From assembly GCA_964592595.1 (NCBI GenBank), contig CAZQFH010000017.1, positions 1 to 64,000 on the forward strand: a stretch of DNA of 64,000 bases. The letters run 5' to 3'. Made by a program: the position numbers and the translations under genes. Under the pieces are notes generated by a model. It ran no database searches. It had not been told where the DNA came from and saw only the letters and a program-made list of their open reading frames with translations. This document shows, one piece after another, positions 8,243 to 16,593 of this stretch. Every line of letters begins with the position of its first letter. The first letter of the stretch is position 1. The stretch comes from UBA5536 sp964592595. GTDB taxonomy: Bacteria > Bacteroidota > Bacteroidia > Bacteroidales > F082.

Positions 8243-8800
8243 TTATTTTTTGGTGTTCACGTGTAGTTCTGCTTCGATAATTACCCGTATCAGAGGCGCA
8301 ATTTTTTTAGAAACTACTTTCGGGATGCGAATTTTATGGTCGTCCAATGCCACTTCAAACGAGGTCGATACATTCACTTGATTATCAATGTAATGAAGCG
8401 TAACATCAATGATTCGTTCCTGCTCAATGCCGTGGATGTTTAGTGTTCCTTTAGCCCTTATTTGTTGCATTGTCCCTGACTTCCATTGCAATGGTTCTAT
8501 TATTCTTGCCTGAAAGATTGATCTTGGAAACTTTTTTGATTCCATATAGTTTTCGTGGAAGTGTTCTTGCTGAAGCGGGCTGTTAAATCCTTGAAAAGTG
8601 CGATTTTCGATTATAAAAAGCACTGCATTATTGGTGGTATCCAGGGCACCCCTTAAGCTGGACGATCCTGCTTTGATCAGTTCGAGTGGTGCATCAGAAA
8701 CAAAATCAACCCTGCCGTTTTCGGTTGTGAAAACTATATTTTGCTGTCCGATGGCGTTACATTGAATCAAAACAAAGAAAACAAGAAGCAGGTATCTCAT
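8243..8800 (-). CDS. YceI-family periplasmic protein, paralogue B
   Basis: The 185-residue product has a signal peptide (to about residue 18, IQCNAIGQ) and the YceI fold with LQQEHFHENYMESKKFP, closely matching the corresponding block of paralogue A, and GTLNIHGIEQ. The start overlaps the end of the upstream phosphatase-fold gene by four bases and the sensor kinase follows after four bases, so it is very likely cotranscribed with the sensor. It may carry a hydrophobic ligand that is part of the sensed signal. That is inference from position only. Confidence 0.87.
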   Translation of the reverse strand: MRYLLLVFFVLIQCNAIGQQNIVFTTENGRVDFVSDAPLELIKAGSSSLRGALDTTNNAVLFIIENRTFQGFNSPLQQEHFHENYMESKKFPRSIFQARIIEPLQWKSGTMQQIRAKGTLNIHGIEQERIIDVTLHYIDNQVNVSTSFEVALDDHKIRIPKVVSKKIAPLIRVIIEAELHVNTKK

Positions 8801-9867
8801 TCTACCTGGGTTTTTAAATTTATTGCTATCATCACCGGATTATGATCGCTCATATCGAAGTTTAGGTCGATAGTTTCAATATTTTTTAGGCTGATATTGG
8901 GCGAAAGAATAAAATAGTCGATGGTAGTTGTTCCGGTAATACCTTTTTGATAAGCCTCATGAAGTTGTCTGTTGGATGGCGCTTTTGGATCAAAAGCAAA
9001 TTTCCAGTTTTCTGGTAAAAAGTGATCAGGAAAATGAACAGGTGCAGCAGTAAAACGATCTCCTGTTGAGTAGTTTATGTTTTGTAAATCGGGAGGATTC
9101 ATATTCCAATCACCGCCGGCTATCACGAAATTTCCCAGCTGATATTCAAGCAACATCTGATCGCGAATAGTCTGCAGCTCCTGTTGCATTTTGGCTGGAT
9201 CATCAATAAAGGCGGAATTGTGCGTATTAAAGACCACCAATTCGTTTCCCAGGCTGGTAGCAAACCTGCTTTTAATAAAACAACGATCGAGCAAGAACAT
9301 CCGATCAGGCCAACCGGCAATCTGAGGATAGGCAAAACGGATATTTTCAAATGATTTATGTGCTGTAAAAGTTAGCATTCCGGCTTCAACTTTTCCCATG
9401 GGATTATAAACCGGAACAGGAACAAAAGGTATTTTATAGTTCACAGCGCGTATCATTTCATGGTAGGGGAGCAATGGCGCCAGTTGTTGCGACTGATCTT
9501 TGAAGTAAGTTCTTTTTGCCTTAAAATCAACCTCTTGTAATAGGAGAAAATCAACATCTGAATTTTGGGCGATCCAGCGTGAGATCTGATGCATCCATTC
9601 CTGACTTTGTTCTTTGGTGGCCCTTACCTTGTTGCCTCCATCGTAAAAGAAATCCATTTCCTTTCCAAGACCTCCGTAGCCTATATTCCAGCTAATCAAA
9701 CGTATAGGAGCATCAGCTAATTGTCTTTTTTTTGCAATTCCTTCAGTTGTCAGTTTCATCTGTGCAGGCGGATTAAAATCATTCAATTGAATGAAAAGTA
9801 AAAATAAGCCTAAAACGATTAAAATTAACACCAGCAAGTAGGCAGGTAGTCGAAATATCTTTTTCAT
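8797..9867 (-). CDS. Membrane-anchored endonuclease/exonuclease/phosphatase-fold protein
   Basis: Starting at the ATG at 9867 (MKKIFRLPAY), the 356-residue product has one N-terminal membrane anchor (about 5-25). Its EEP-superfamily core shows RLISWNIGYGG, LLLQEVDF with the metal-binding Glu, FVIAGGDWNMNP and a terminal MSDHNPVMI with the catalytic Asp-His. Members cleave phosphodiesters in nucleic acids or phospholipids; the substrate is not evident. A longer frame to 9906 would put 13 extra residues ahead of the anchor and is less likely. It is the first gene of the minus-strand cluster. Confidence 0.85.
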   Translation of the reverse strand: MKKIFRLPAYLLVLILIVLGLFLLFIQLNDFNPPAQMKLTTEGIAKKRQLADAPIRLISWNIGYGGLGKEMDFFYDGGNKVRATKEQSQEWMHQISRWIAQNSDVDFLLLQEVDFKAKRTYFKDQSQQLAPLLPYHEMIRAVNYKIPFVPVPVYNPMGKVEAGMLTFTAHKSFENIRFAYPQIAGWPDRMFLLDRCFIKSRFATSLGNELVVFNTHNSAFIDDPAKMQQELQTIRDQMLLEYQLGNFVIAGGDWNMNPPDLQNINYSTGDRFTAAPVHFPDHFLPENWKFAFDPKAPSNRQLHEAYQKGITGTTTIDYFILSPNISLKNIETIDLNFDMSDHNPVMIAINLKTQVE

Positions 9868-10010
9868 GAGCTTTTTGTTGTGCGACAAGAAAGTTAATTC
9901 AGCCATAGTTGTGAGAGCGAAAATACAATTTTATCTAAATCAGTGCGGTAAAGGCAATGGCTTAACATTTTTTATGGCGCGATTTATCTGATAATTGGCC
10001 GGAAGGTTTT

Positions 10011-10018
10011 ACTTTCGT
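10011..10018 (+). promoter_or_regulatory. -7-like box upstream of 10027
   Basis: TACTTTCG is one base off the TAnnTTTG consensus and ends eight bases before the ATG at 10027. The divergent minus-strand operon has a similar near-match, CGAAAATA (TATTTTCG on the minus strand), at 9918-9925, so the short intergenic region probably holds two back-to-back promoters. Confidence 0.35.
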
Positions 10019-10026
10019 TGCTGCAT

Positions 10027-10659
10027 ATGAAAGGCCTTTCAAAGAATTTGATTTTTACTTTAATTTTTATGGGTTTTGCCTTCACAGGCACAGCGCAGCA
10101 AAGCATGATAGTGCATGGCAAGGTACTTTCGGCCGACAGCCTGACGCCTGTTTCTAATGTTCATATAATAAGTAAATTGGCTCGAAGAGGAACTATCACT
10201 GATAAATATGGTGGTTTTGCTTTCAGAGGATATGGAACAGATACTTTGTTACTTACCTCCATTGGATTTTCGAGGAAAATTATTGATACTCATGATAGTT
10301 TGATTGATCAACCAGGCGGCCTGTATATTTTGTTGGAGCGAGATACGGTTCAAATGCAGGAAGTTGTAGTGAGAGCATTTTACGACTGGCCAACCTTTAA
10401 ATATTTGTTTGTGCATATGGAGCCTGTAAAAGCATTTGAAATTGAAGATTTTACTACAGAGCTCGAAAGCAGTTTGGTTGGTGTTAGGCCAGCACCTCTC
10501 ACTATAAAAGGACCTATTCAGGCTTTGTATGATTTATTTAATCATATGGCAAGGCTTCAGCGTCGCCTCGAACGCAATCGCAAAGCCTATAACGAGCAAT
10601 TGATACGAGAGGGGCGCATTCAGGATACGATTCCTGAAATTCCAGCACACAGAAGATAG
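10027..10659 (+). CDS. Carboxypeptidase-like regulatory-domain protein
   Basis: From the ATG at 10027 (MKGLSKNLIF) the 210-residue product has a signal peptide (to about residue 24) followed by a CarboxypepD_reg-like beta-sandwich: MIVHGKVLSADSLTPVSNVH, then TDKYGGFAF, LLLTSIGF and a final QEVVV strand at about residue 117. The remaining 90 residues are charged and helical with no recognised domain. Such domains are frequent at the start of outer-membrane receptors. Here the domain stands alone in a short periplasmic protein. A TTG nine bases earlier is a less likely start. Confidence 0.72.
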   Translation: MKGLSKNLIFTLIFMGFAFTGTAQQSMIVHGKVLSADSLTPVSNVHIISKLARRGTITDKYGGFAFRGYGTDTLLLTSIGFSRKIIDTHDSLIDQPGGLYILLERDTVQMQEVVVRAFYDWPTFKYLFVHMEPVKAFEIEDFTTELESSLVGVRPAPLTIKGPIQALYDLFNHMARLQRRLERNRKAYNEQLIREGRIQDTIPEIPAHRR

Positions 10660-10758
10660 CGTTTAAATGGGTTTTTTATCGAACTAATTCTCAGGTATTT
10701 TGTTTGAAATATAGGGTTTACTCGACCCAAGCTGTCTTCAATTAAAAGATTTAAAAAC

Positions 10759-12945
10759 ATGACCAAAATCTTACGAACAGTTTTTTTCCTGGCGCTAATA
10801 TTCCATGTTTGGTTTTCTCAAGCCCAAACAATCGGTGATACTTTATTCAGTTTCAATGCGGGTTCATTAACTCCCACACCTGATCGTTATCTGGCAGGAA
10901 TAGTCTTTGCTGAAGATCATTTTTGGATTACAGGCTTTGATCCTGACGATAACTATAATCATAAACTTTACAAGATATCATCAGACGGCGAAACGCTGGT
11001 TGATTATTTTGAGTATCCTTTCGGTTTTGCTGCTTGGAAAGGTCTTGCTTATGATGGCAGTTTTTTATATGTTGCTGATGTAGATACCATTCGGCAGCTT
11101 TCATTAGCCGACGGACAGGAAACAGGCCTGCAAATTCCAGGACCCATTTATTATCAGTCGGGTTTGACCTACGATCCCGAATCAGATCATTTTTGGGTAA
11201 GTGGTGACGGGCAATTAATTTATGAAATTGACCGTGATGGAACAATCATTAGCAGTGTAAGTTTTTTGATTGATCAGGGAGCAACCGGCCTGGCTTGGGA
11301 TACCTGGACAGCAGGTGGGCCATATCTTTGGGTTTGGTCAACCAGGGTTTATCCTGATGAAGTTCGGCCTGTAGCTTATCAGATAAATCCGGCAACAGGT
11401 CAATTTACGGGGCTTATATTTGAAGGAGCGATTATGCATCCGGGTGGTGAGCTTTTTGCGGATTATTCTCTGGGAGCAACGCTTTCTGACCAAATTATTG
11501 ATGATAAAGTTGTTTTTGCTGCCTTGCACGGAACAAGTTATCAGCAAAACAATGATCAGCTTGATTGGGTGGTATGCTATGACCTTGCTCCTGAAACAAC
11601 TGGCGTTCCCGGTCCTGAGATTTTAGTGACACCACCATTTATCGAAAACGACCTGCTACCAGGCGATTCTGCCAATATATTGCTTACAATTAGTAATTTG
11701 AGCGATTCATTCGGGCTGGATTGGTATGCCACACTTGAATATCCGGGAATGCCTGATTCGGCTAATTTGCCCGGAACATTGTTGGATACTTATTCGCTCA
11801 CTGCACTTACTGATGAGGATGGTTTTTCAGATTTGGTTTATCTGAACGGACACTTTTATGCTTTAACTTTAACGGCTGATTATGAGCTTAAACTTTTTGG
11901 GCTCAATACCGCATTAGATAGTATTCTTAGCATTCAATCCATCAGCTATTCTTCTAACTCAAGCCAAACCATGACAAGCGATGGATCGCTACTCTATTTT
12001 GATGAAACATATGTCATTAAACAGTACGATCCAATATTGGATTCTGTAACAGATGTTTTCCTCAAACCTTCCTCAGGAATTTCAAGCGCGATGGCGATAG
12101 ATCCTCAAAAGGAACACTTTTATCTGGGCTATTTCAATGGGTTATTTCGTGAGATCAACCGTGATGGTGATTTAATCAATCAATATGTATTTCCAAATGA
12201 TATTTCAGGATTGGCATGGGACGAATGGTCGCCAGGCGGGCCATTTTTGTGGATAGCACACAAAGATGAAACAACCGGCAACACCTATGCCTCAAGGATA
12301 GAGCCATTTACTGGTGGATCAACAGGTCCTTCTTTTCTTCTGGCTGATTCTGCTGTAAATCACAAAGGTCTTTTTGTTTCTCCTGATTATATCACCAATA
12401 AACTGGTACTCTTTTCACTTGAAAGTGATTTGGATACCGGAGAAGATCTCCTAAAAGTGTTTGATTTGGCAGCCACTCCTGCACCTGGCTGGATTAGGCT
12501 GCAAAAACCAGCTTATGGATTCACAGAAGCGTTAGGCATTGATAGCCTATTAGTGAGTCTGCATGCCATTATGGAAGATACGCTGATGATGGCTCAGTTG
12601 GTGATTAATAGTAATGATGTATTGAATCCAAGAACTGTAATTCCGGTAAATTTCAGAATGCTTCCTGCTACAATAACAAGCCTCGATAACAATCTTGTAT
12701 CAGATAATAAGGTCTTAGTTTATCCCGTCCCAGCAGGTCAATTGTTAAATGTTCGTATCGACTCTCAGGAAGAAAGGTTGGTTTATCAGATTTTAGATAT
12801 TAGCGGACGCGTGCTGTTACAAGAAGAAATAAATGCCAATACACCACTGTTTCAATTCCGGACGGAAAATTTACCCTCAGGGATTTATCAGATACTTATA
12901 CGCGGTAAAAAGTATTTTGCTTCAGATCGATTCCTTGTTCGGTGA
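10759..12945 (+). CDS. Secreted T9SS cargo with propeller-like repeats
   Basis: The 728-residue product has a signal peptide (to about residue 23, WFSQAQ). Two related regions (about 30-270 and 345-590) contain strands such as GLAYDGSFLYVAD, LAWDTWTAGGPYLW and LAWDEWSPGGPFLW, which suggest beta-propeller blades. The last 75 residues form a type A T9SS sorting domain (VYPVPAGQLLNVR, then LPSGIYQILIRG). It is therefore probably exported across the outer membrane and anchored or released. Ligand or enzymatic function is not recognisable. Its end overlaps the convergent MscS gene by 24 bases. Confidence 0.82.
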   Translation: MTKILRTVFFLALIFHVWFSQAQTIGDTLFSFNAGSLTPTPDRYLAGIVFAEDHFWITGFDPDDNYNHKLYKISSDGETLVDYFEYPFGFAAWKGLAYDGSFLYVADVDTIRQLSLADGQETGLQIPGPIYYQSGLTYDPESDHFWVSGDGQLIYEIDRDGTIISSVSFLIDQGATGLAWDTWTAGGPYLWVWSTRVYPDEVRPVAYQINPATGQFTGLIFEGAIMHPGGELFADYSLGATLSDQIIDDKVVFAALHGTSYQQNNDQLDWVVCYDLAPETTGVPGPEILVTPPFIENDLLPGDSANILLTISNLSDSFGLDWYATLEYPGMPDSANLPGTLLDTYSLTALTDEDGFSDLVYLNGHFYALTLTADYELKLFGLNTALDSILSIQSISYSSNSSQTMTSDGSLLYFDETYVIKQYDPILDSVTDVFLKPSSGISSAMAIDPQKEHFYLGYFNGLFREINRDGDLINQYVFPNDISGLAWDEWSPGGPFLWIAHKDETTGNTYASRIEPFTGGSTGPSFLLADSAVNHKGLFVSPDYITNKLVLFSLESDLDTGEDLLKVFDLAATPAPGWIRLQKPAYGFTEALGIDSLLVSLHAIMEDTLMMAQLVINSNDVLNPRTVIPVNFRMLPATITSLDNNLVSDNKVLVYPVPAGQLLNVRIDSQEERLVYQILDISGRVLLQEEINANTPLFQFRTENLPSGIYQILIRGKKYFASDRFLVR

Positions 12946-13461
12946 TTGGATTTGTTCGATAACGGTTTGTTTGGCGTTAGCCGCAATTGTTTTCTGCAGA
13001 ATTTGATTACAAGGAATCGAAAGTAGTTCGTTTTCTTTGGTACGGATGTACAAAAAAAACAGCGTAATATTCTCAACCATTCCTTCGATTGGCATGTCTT
13101 TATCTACAATTTTTATCCAACCGCCAATATGAATCGGGTGATTGAAAAATAGAATCAGGCTGGCGGTGATATTGGACAAGATTGACCATTGTGCAATAAA
13201 GCCTACAGCAAGCAAGGTAAGCGTTGAAGTAAGAAACAGAAACAGCTGTTGTGGATCTACTCCCCAAATGGCTATCAATCCGATAACAGCCAAGAGGAAG
13301 ATAAATAGGTGTACGATCTTGTAAATGATCTTTTTCCGTTCGAGGGCAAAATGAACACGTTTGTCGATACGCCTCAACACTGCCCTAAAAATCAGATTTC
13401 CCAGAAACAGTAAAAGGAACAAAATTATTGTTCCAAGTATTTGAAGATGAATGGTATTCAT
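12922..13461 (-). CDS. Small MscS-family mechanosensitive channel
   Basis: The 179-residue protein has an N-terminal membrane helix (about 8-28), a second at about 48-66, a pore-like helix (about 70-108) and the beta-domain start PIHIGGWIKIVDKDMPIEGMV, with the MscS-type NITLFFLYIRT and IPCNQILQ. It is much shorter than E. coli MscS (286 residues) and lacks most of the C-terminal cage. Small MscS-like proteins are known, so truncation is not certain. The channel would release solutes on hypo-osmotic shock. Confidence 0.78.
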   Translation of the reverse strand: MNTIHLQILGTIILFLLLFLGNLIFRAVLRRIDKRVHFALERKKIIYKIVHLFIFLLAVIGLIAIWGVDPQQLFLFLTSTLTLLAVGFIAQWSILSNITASLILFFNHPIHIGGWIKIVDKDMPIEGMVENITLFFLYIRTKENELLSIPCNQILQKTIAANAKQTVIEQIQSPNKESI

Positions 13462-13559
13462 ATATGTTTAGGTTTAATTATAACTTTTTTTATTTTCAAT
13501 TTTATTCGTTTTCAGTAGCATGTTCAAGTGCTTTTGAAATGTTTTTTTTCATTCATTAA

Positions 13560-13820
13560 TCATTTATCGTAATGATATTTACAGCTGTATATGAGCAATT
13601 CGTTTTCAAAACCCTGATAAACAAGCCTGTGTTCGTGATCAAGACGACGCGACCAAAAACCTGTTAATTCGTATTTTAGTGACTCTGGATTTCCATGTCC
13701 TTGATATGGATATCGTTGTATTTCTTTAATCAATTGATTGATTTTCTTCAATATGTTTTTGTCTTCTTTTTGCCACGAAATATAGTCTTCCCAGGAAATT
13801 TTTGAAAATATAACGCTCAT
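13560..13820 (-). CDS. Txe/YoeB-family mRNA interferase toxin
   Basis: The 86-residue protein from the ATG at 13820 shows the YoeB pattern: WEDYISWQKEDKNILKKIN, then GNPESLKYELTGFWSRRLD, HEHRLVYQG and the C-terminal SCKYHYDK with the catalytic-type His-Tyr. YoeB toxins bind the ribosome and cut mRNA at the A-site. It follows its antitoxin gene by 24 bases. A TTG one codon upstream could also be used. Size and motifs match the family throughout. Confidence 0.92.
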   Translation of the reverse strand: MSVIFSKISWEDYISWQKEDKNILKKINQLIKEIQRYPYQGHGNPESLKYELTGFWSRRLDHEHRLVYQGFENELLIYSCKYHYDK

Positions 13821-13844
13821 CAAAGTGGTATTTTAGACAGTGTT

Positions 13845-14099
13845 TTAACCTTCGATTTGTTCATGTTTCACTGTTTGATTGCTTCTCATTTGTCTGATCG
13901 ATTCAAAAAGCCTGTCTGCATTTGCTTTGGAGCGCAATAAGTGAATGGTTTCCATGATGGAGTTATATTCATCTAAAGAAATCAATACCGTTCCTTTTCC
14001 TGTTTTTCTTTTGATTATAAGGGTTTCGTTATTGTTTTCAACTTCATCAAGATACTTTTTGAGCTCGCTTCTGAATTCTGTGAAATTTGCTGCTATCAT
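13845..14099 (-). CDS. YefM/Phd-family antitoxin
   Basis: From the ATG at 14099 the 84-residue product begins MIAANFTEFRSELKKYLDEV and has ETLIIKRKTGKGTVLISLDEYNSI, the standard YefM DNA-binding domain. The C-terminal part (about 60-84) is the flexible toxin-neutralising tail. It represses its own promoter, most likely through the palindromes at 14122-14157. A longer frame to 14174 runs through the operator and is not credible. Confidence 0.92.
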   Translation of the reverse strand: MIAANFTEFRSELKKYLDEVENNNETLIIKRKTGKGTVLISLDEYNSIMETIHLLRSKANADRLFESIRQMRSNQTVKHEQIEG

Positions 14100-14121
14100 G
14101 TTTTTCTGTTTAAAAAAGATT

Positions 14122-14157
14122 TTAATTAAGTACAAATATACGTACTTAATTAAGTAC
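14122..14157. promoter_or_regulatory. Operator array and promoter of the YefM/YoeB module
   Basis: TTAATTAAGTAC (14122-14133) faces GTACTTAATTAA (14142-14153), and GTACTTAATTAAGTAC (14142-14157) is itself a perfect 16-bp palindrome. The stretch TAATTAAGTACAA occurs twice, 24 bases apart. CAAATATA at 14133-14140 is a TATATTTG -7 box on the minus strand, lying between the half-sites. This fits antitoxin or toxin-antitoxin complex binding over the promoter. Confidence 0.7.
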
Positions 14158-14232
14158 AATGTAATTTGAAACAAATTTTTTTAAGCATACTGAAAAGACC
14201 GCTTAAAACAGCTTTAAATGAAATTCAAATTA

Positions 14233-14934
14233 TCAACTCACAGCACAAGCAGCTGTTGCCACACTGATTTTGATGCCGGGGATAGTTTGCAGAACCGCTC
14301 CACAGGCTTCGAGGGTACTTCCTGTGGTTATCACATCATCGAGAAGCAGCACATGTTTTCCTTCCAGTTTTTGTTGGTTTTTAAGTGCAAAGATTTGTTT
14401 CACATTTTCCCATCTGGCCTGACGCGATTTTCTGGTTTGTGTGCTGGTAGCTATCATCCTGTATAATACATCAGCGGCTATTGGAACATCGAAAGTCTGT
14501 TTTATGCCTTGTGCAATCACCTCGCTTTGGTTGTAACCTCGCTGATGCTGTCTTTTGGGATGAAGGGGAACAGGAATCAGGTAGTCAACCGATTCAAAAA
14601 GAGGTGCCTCGCGCAGATTTTCACCCATTTGCTCGCCGAGAAAATAACCAGCCTCCTTATTGCTTTTGTACTTTAACTCATGAATCAGGTGCTGCACCTT
14701 GCCTTGTTTGCTGAAGAAAAATGTAGCTGCAACAGCTTCAAAAGGTATTCTTCCCCAGAAAATTCTTGCCAACGGATTATCAGCTACCAGTTCATAACCA
14801 GTTTTGGGCAGGGTATGCAAACAGGTTAGACAAACCGTTTTTTCGTGGCGTATCAAACCGGTTCCACAAGCTGCGCATACTTCCGGATAGAAGAGCGACA
14901 GAAAACCGTCAAAAAGAGATGACAACAAGGCCAT
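14233..14934 (-). CDS. ComF-family phosphoribosyltransferase-like protein
   Basis: The 233-residue protein starts with two CxxC pairs (CAACG at about 20 and CLTC at about 36) forming a zinc-ribbon-like segment, then has the PRTase domain with QRGYNQSE (about 130) and the PRPP loop VLLLDDVITTGST (about 195-207). ComF proteins take part in DNA uptake or processing in competent bacteria, but many species keep them without known competence. It is monocistronic. A TATCTTTA-like box lies upstream on the minus strand. Confidence 0.9.
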   Translation of the reverse strand: MALLSSLFDGFLSLFYPEVCAACGTGLIRHEKTVCLTCLHTLPKTGYELVADNPLARIFWGRIPFEAVAATFFFSKQGKVQHLIHELKYKSNKEAGYFLGEQMGENLREAPLFESVDYLIPVPLHPKRQHQRGYNQSEVIAQGIKQTFDVPIAADVLYRMIATSTQTRKSRQARWENVKQIFALKNQQKLEGKHVLLLDDVITTGSTLEACGAVLQTIPGIKISVATAACAVS

Positions 14935-14976
14935 TTTTAGATTGGTTTAGTTGTGCCTATTTTGGAAGCATAAAGA

Positions 14977-15009
14977 TAGCCAAAAATTACTGTACTTTTT
15001 AGAAAACAC
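14977..15009. repeat. 33-nt direct repeat, left copy, beside the DUF4143 ATPase gene
   Basis: The core TAGCCAAAAATT-a-CTGTACTTTT, then four unmatched bases and AAACAC, recurs at 16545-16577 with five differences in 33. The left copy has TACTTTTT where the right copy has the intact -7 box TACTTTTG. The pair brackets the ATPase gene 15094-16329. Confidence 0.55.
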
Positions 15010-15093
15010 AGATAATTTTTACCACATTTGAATGTCTAAAGCAGACAATCTGTTGCTTATAAAAACTAACAAATGCAGTTTTAGTAAAGAGTT

Positions 15094-16329
15094 TTATTTT
15101 TCATCTATATCAAGAAGCCATTCAAAAACATTGATATGCCTAATGCCATTTTTACCTTGGGTAAACGAGTCTGTTGTGAGTAGAAATTTAGGGTAGTTGT
15201 CTTTAATTTTTTCCAGCGCTCCAAATTCTCTGGTTTTCGTGCTTTCATTTGACATTTGCCAGGCAACCTGGTAATAGGATAATTCACCAGATGCATTTTT
15301 GCAAACGAAATCAACCTCTGTATTACGTGCAGAACCTGTCCAAACTTTATTATTTCTGCGAATAAGTTCCAGATAAACAACGTTTTCCAACATATGGCCT
15401 CTATCAGTTAATCGATCCTTACCAACTAAAACATTTAATAATCCAAGATCTACCAGATAGAATTTTTCCTGTGTTGCCAATTGCTTTTTGCCTTTAAGAT
15501 CAAAGCGGTTTATTTTATAAAACACGAAACTTGTAACAAGATAGTCCAAGTATTTTTCTACCGTGGCGTGATGGATTTTTTGCCCGTCTTGTAACAAAGT
15601 TTTTGAAATATTAGATGGAGAAAGACGACTACCAATATTGGAAGCCATAAATTTTACTATATTAGTGAAGGCACGTTTATTTTGAATTTGATGCCGTTGG
15701 GTAATGTCTTTTTCAATTATTGTATTGTAAATGGCTACCAGATAATCATAAATCTTATCAAAACCGCCCTGACGCAGTGATACACCTTTTGGTAGAGATG
15801 TTTCGTTTACGTAATCAAAAAATAAAGTTTCAAAATTCAGGTATTTGTTGTTGGTGTTTATTTGTCGGGCTACCAGATATTCTTTAAAAGAAAAAGGCAA
15901 TATTGAAATCTCAACATAACGGCCGCTTAATAACGTAGCTAACTCACTGCTAAGTATAAACGCATTCGAACCAGTTATGTAAAGGTCTGTATTTTCTGTG
16001 ACATAAAGTCCATCGACTAATTTTTCAAAAAGAGGGATGTTTTGAACCTCATCCAAAAAAATGTAGTTAATCGCATTGCTGATCATTTTTTGTTTAATAC
16101 TAAAGTATATATCGCTCCAGCTTTTGTTCAGATAATTTTCGGGTAGCTCAAAATTGTAAAACTGTATCTGTTGATCGTTTATTCCTTGTTGAACTAAATG
16201 CTTTGTGTAGATTTCTAACAAAGTACTTTTCCCTGACCTGCGAAAGCCGCTTATAACTTTTATAAGGTCTTTATCCTTGTAAGCCAATAGGTTGTCGATA
16301 TACTTCTTGCGATTAATATATTGCTTCAT
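15094..16329 (-). CDS. AAA_14/DUF4143-type ATPase
   Basis: The 411-residue protein has Walker A GFRRSGKSTLLEIY (about residues 28-41), Walker B NYIFLDEVQNI (about 88-98), a sensor-type YITGSNAF (about 115) and a C-terminal DUF4143 nuclease-like domain with LENVVYLELIRR, EVDFVCKN and YYQVAWQM, which resembles the restriction-endonuclease-fold core. These ATPases are widespread, variable accessory genes of uncertain function. Direct repeats on both sides and an AT-rich setting suggest it was inserted between comF and the ABC gene. It is complete. Confidence 0.88.
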   Translation of the reverse strand: MKQYINRKKYIDNLLAYKDKDLIKVISGFRRSGKSTLLEIYTKHLVQQGINDQQIQFYNFELPENYLNKSWSDIYFSIKQKMISNAINYIFLDEVQNIPLFEKLVDGLYVTENTDLYITGSNAFILSSELATLLSGRYVEISILPFSFKEYLVARQINTNNKYLNFETLFFDYVNETSLPKGVSLRQGGFDKIYDYLVAIYNTIIEKDITQRHQIQNKRAFTNIVKFMASNIGSRLSPSNISKTLLQDGQKIHHATVEKYLDYLVTSFVFYKINRFDLKGKKQLATQEKFYLVDLGLLNVLVGKDRLTDRGHMLENVVYLELIRRNNKVWTGSARNTEVDFVCKNASGELSYYQVAWQMSNESTKTREFGALEKIKDNYPKFLLTTDSFTQGKNGIRHINVFEWLLDIDEK

Positions 16330-16544
16330 ATTTCAAAAGTACTATTTAAATTATCAAAACATGCAAAAATTACAAGTTTTGATAATGAAAAAAATAATTT
16401 CTTTTAAAAGCCATATACTCTTGACTTATTAACATGATTTGGGAATTGGCTCTTCAGCAAACTTGTTAAGACAGAAGGCATCAATAAGTGATAACAACGC
16501 CATTCGCTTAATGATTAGGTGTTCATTCTTTCAAAGACTAATGG

Positions 16545-16577
16545 TAGCCAAAAATTCCTGTACTTTTGTACAAACAC
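16545..16577. repeat. 33-nt direct repeat, right copy, containing an intact -7 box
   Basis: This is the partner of 14977-15009. It contains TACTTTTG at 16561-16568, probably the promoter of the following ABC gene (26 bases before its start). Apart from this copy, nothing supportable is seen in 16330-16593. Confidence 0.55.
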
Positions 16578-16593
16578 GAAAAAATAGAACTAC

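Noticed and set aside
8256..8266. CACGTG-containing sequence as a third parS site
   Set aside because: TTCACGTGTAG lacks the GAAACA arm and lies at the 3' end of a YceI gene. Only the two sites flanking mnmG match the consensus.
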